Assembly (NCBI GenBank): GCA_964603125.1
Contig: CAZRUA010000094.1
Location: forward strand, 1-14,000
DNA: 14,000 bases
Direction: 5' to 3'
Origin: CAZRUA01 sp964603125
Lineage (GTDB): Bacteria; Bacteroidota; Bacteroidia; B-17B0; Aurantibacillaceae
Positions within the stretch are counted from its first letter, which is position 1. Every line of letters begins with the position of its first letter. Under the pieces are notes generated by a model. The model ran no database searches. It was not told the origin of the DNA and saw only the letters and a program-made list of their open reading frames with translations. Both the position numbers and the translations under genes were made by a program. Below, one piece after another: positions 13,530 to 14,000 of this stretch.

Positions 13530-13537
13530 TATCTTCG
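13530..13537 (+). promoter_or_regulatory. Weak -7-like element TATCTTCG before the sensor kinase gene
   Basis: TATCTTCG differs from TAnnTTTG at one fixed base. It ends only 4 nt before the ATG at 13542, so transcription would begin at or after the start codon, giving a leaderless mRNA. No -33 element is seen at 19-21 nt. The - strand-facing boxes lie just upstream, where an activator would sit. It may equally be chance. Confidence 0.3.
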
Positions 13538-13541
13538 AATT

Positions 13542-14000
13542 ATGAAACAAGAAGGTGATATTGGTATAAGTAAGAGAACACTAATATTCGTTCACATTAT
13601 TTTCTGGGTTGTTTTTTTTGGAATTATTCTAGCTGTCTTTTGGGGTTTTTTACCTGCTAAAGCTGCACTTGTTCGTTCCTCTTTTTTAACTAGTTTTTTG
13701 GCGGCTATTTTTTACATTAATACACAGTTATTTGTAAACCTACTTTTTGAAAAGAAAAAATATCTTTTATATAGTATTTCTCTGCTTGTATTTTCCTTTG
13801 CTGTTATACGTTTTAAACTATTTGCGGACTTCGAATGGCTTAATAAGGAAACTGCATTTTTACAAGTTGCTGGAACAAAATCAGGAAAGGTTGTTTCTTC
13901 CTTCCCAATTATTTTCGATTTAATATTTAGTACTTTATTACAAATTCTACTAAATCATTACAAACGACTTCGTATATACAAACAAAGGCTAACTGAGTTA
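13542..14000 (+). CDS. Membrane sensor protein, probable LytS-type histidine kinase (3' end outside window)
   Basis: The first 153 residues of a gene that stays open to the right edge. It starts MKQEGDIGISKRTLIFVHII and has four hydrophobic helices at about 14-37, 48-69, 73-90 and 120-138, with a short polar loop between the third and fourth (about 95-118). A basic, helical stretch follows (HYKRLRIYKQRLTEL, 139-153). This arrangement is typical of the sensor part of LytS/YehU-like kinases of Bacteroidota, whose His_kinase domain begins directly after such a linker. The kinase domain itself is not in the window, so the assignment rests on topology and style only. No in-frame ATG alternative exists nearby. 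It is transcribed away from the T9SS protein gene and follows a symmetric box array that its partner regulator might bind. Confidence 0.65.
   Translation, partial: MKQEGDIGISKRTLIFVHIIFWVVFFGIILAVFWGFLPAKAALVRSSFLTSFLAAIFYINTQLFVNLLFEKKKYLLYSISLLVFSFAVIRFKLFADFEWLNKETAFLQVAGTKSGKVVSSFPIIFDLIFSTLLQILLNHYKRLRIYKQRLTEL

Larger units (their letters stand above)
13353..13541. promoter_or_regulatory. Divergent control region between the T9SS protein and sensor kinase genes
   Basis: This 189-nt stretch must hold the promoters of both divergent genes. It contains a 10-bp palindrome ATCACGTGAT (13394-13403), a symmetric array of repeated boxes (13417-13503) and a near-consensus -7 element close to the kinase start. 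For the - strand gene I find no exact TAnnTTTG element. The array is nearer to the + strand gene. Confidence 0.6.

Noticed and set aside
1..14000. Mobile element, phage, defence system, tRNA or rRNA gene
   Set aside because: No transposase, integrase, flanking repeats, toxin-antitoxin or nuclease genes are seen, and no cloverleaf or rRNA sequence was recognised on either strand.

Overview
The window reads as chromosomal DNA from a member of the Bacteroidota. Four things point there: AT-rich genes that start after A-rich leaders and, with one exception, without a Shine-Dalgarno sequence; a TAnnTTTG-type -7 promoter element; zinc-independent forms of S14, S4 and L36; and a secreted protein ending in a type IX secretion (T9SS) sorting domain. 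I cannot place it below phylum level from the sequence alone.

Bases 1-9414 are the distal part of the S10-spc-alpha ribosomal protein cluster, all on the + strand: rpsQ (5' end cut off by the window edge), rplN, rplX, rplE, rpsN, rpsH, rplF, rplR, rpsE, rpmD, rplO, secY, infA, rpmJ, rpsM, rpsK, rpsD, rpoA, rplQ, then a strong intrinsic terminator at 9380-9414. The order is the canonical one, with secY running directly into infA (no adk or map between). Together these genes supply proteins of both ribosomal subunits, the SecY channel, initiation factor 1 and the RNA polymerase alpha subunit. The unusual parts are between the genes: a perfect -7 promoter element before rpsM, the only canonical Shine-Dalgarno of the cluster before rplF, and three gaps with foldable RNA (rpsN-rpsH, rpsK-rpsD, rpoA-rplQ), two of which offer mutually exclusive hairpins.

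Bases 9415-13352 hold three - strand genes. Read in their own direction they are: a secreted two-PKD-domain protein with a T9SS C-terminal sorting domain, a membrane fatty acid hydroxylase/sterol desaturase family protein only 3 nt downstream (probably co-transcribed), and, after 123 nt, a secreted DUF3472-family protein whose end converges on the ribosomal operon terminator. Its reading frame stays open for 45 more codons after its stop.

Bases 13353-14000 hold a divergent control region and the start of a + strand gene for a four-helix membrane protein, probably the sensor part of a LytS-type histidine kinase, which runs off the right edge. The divergent region carries four copies of a TTTCAAC-like box in a dyad-symmetric array with a 21-bp period in each arm. 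This is the most striking unexplained structure in the window and suggests an operator, possibly for a LytTR-type regulator. I see no phage, transposon, CRISPR array, tRNA or rRNA gene, and no clear new multi-gene system.
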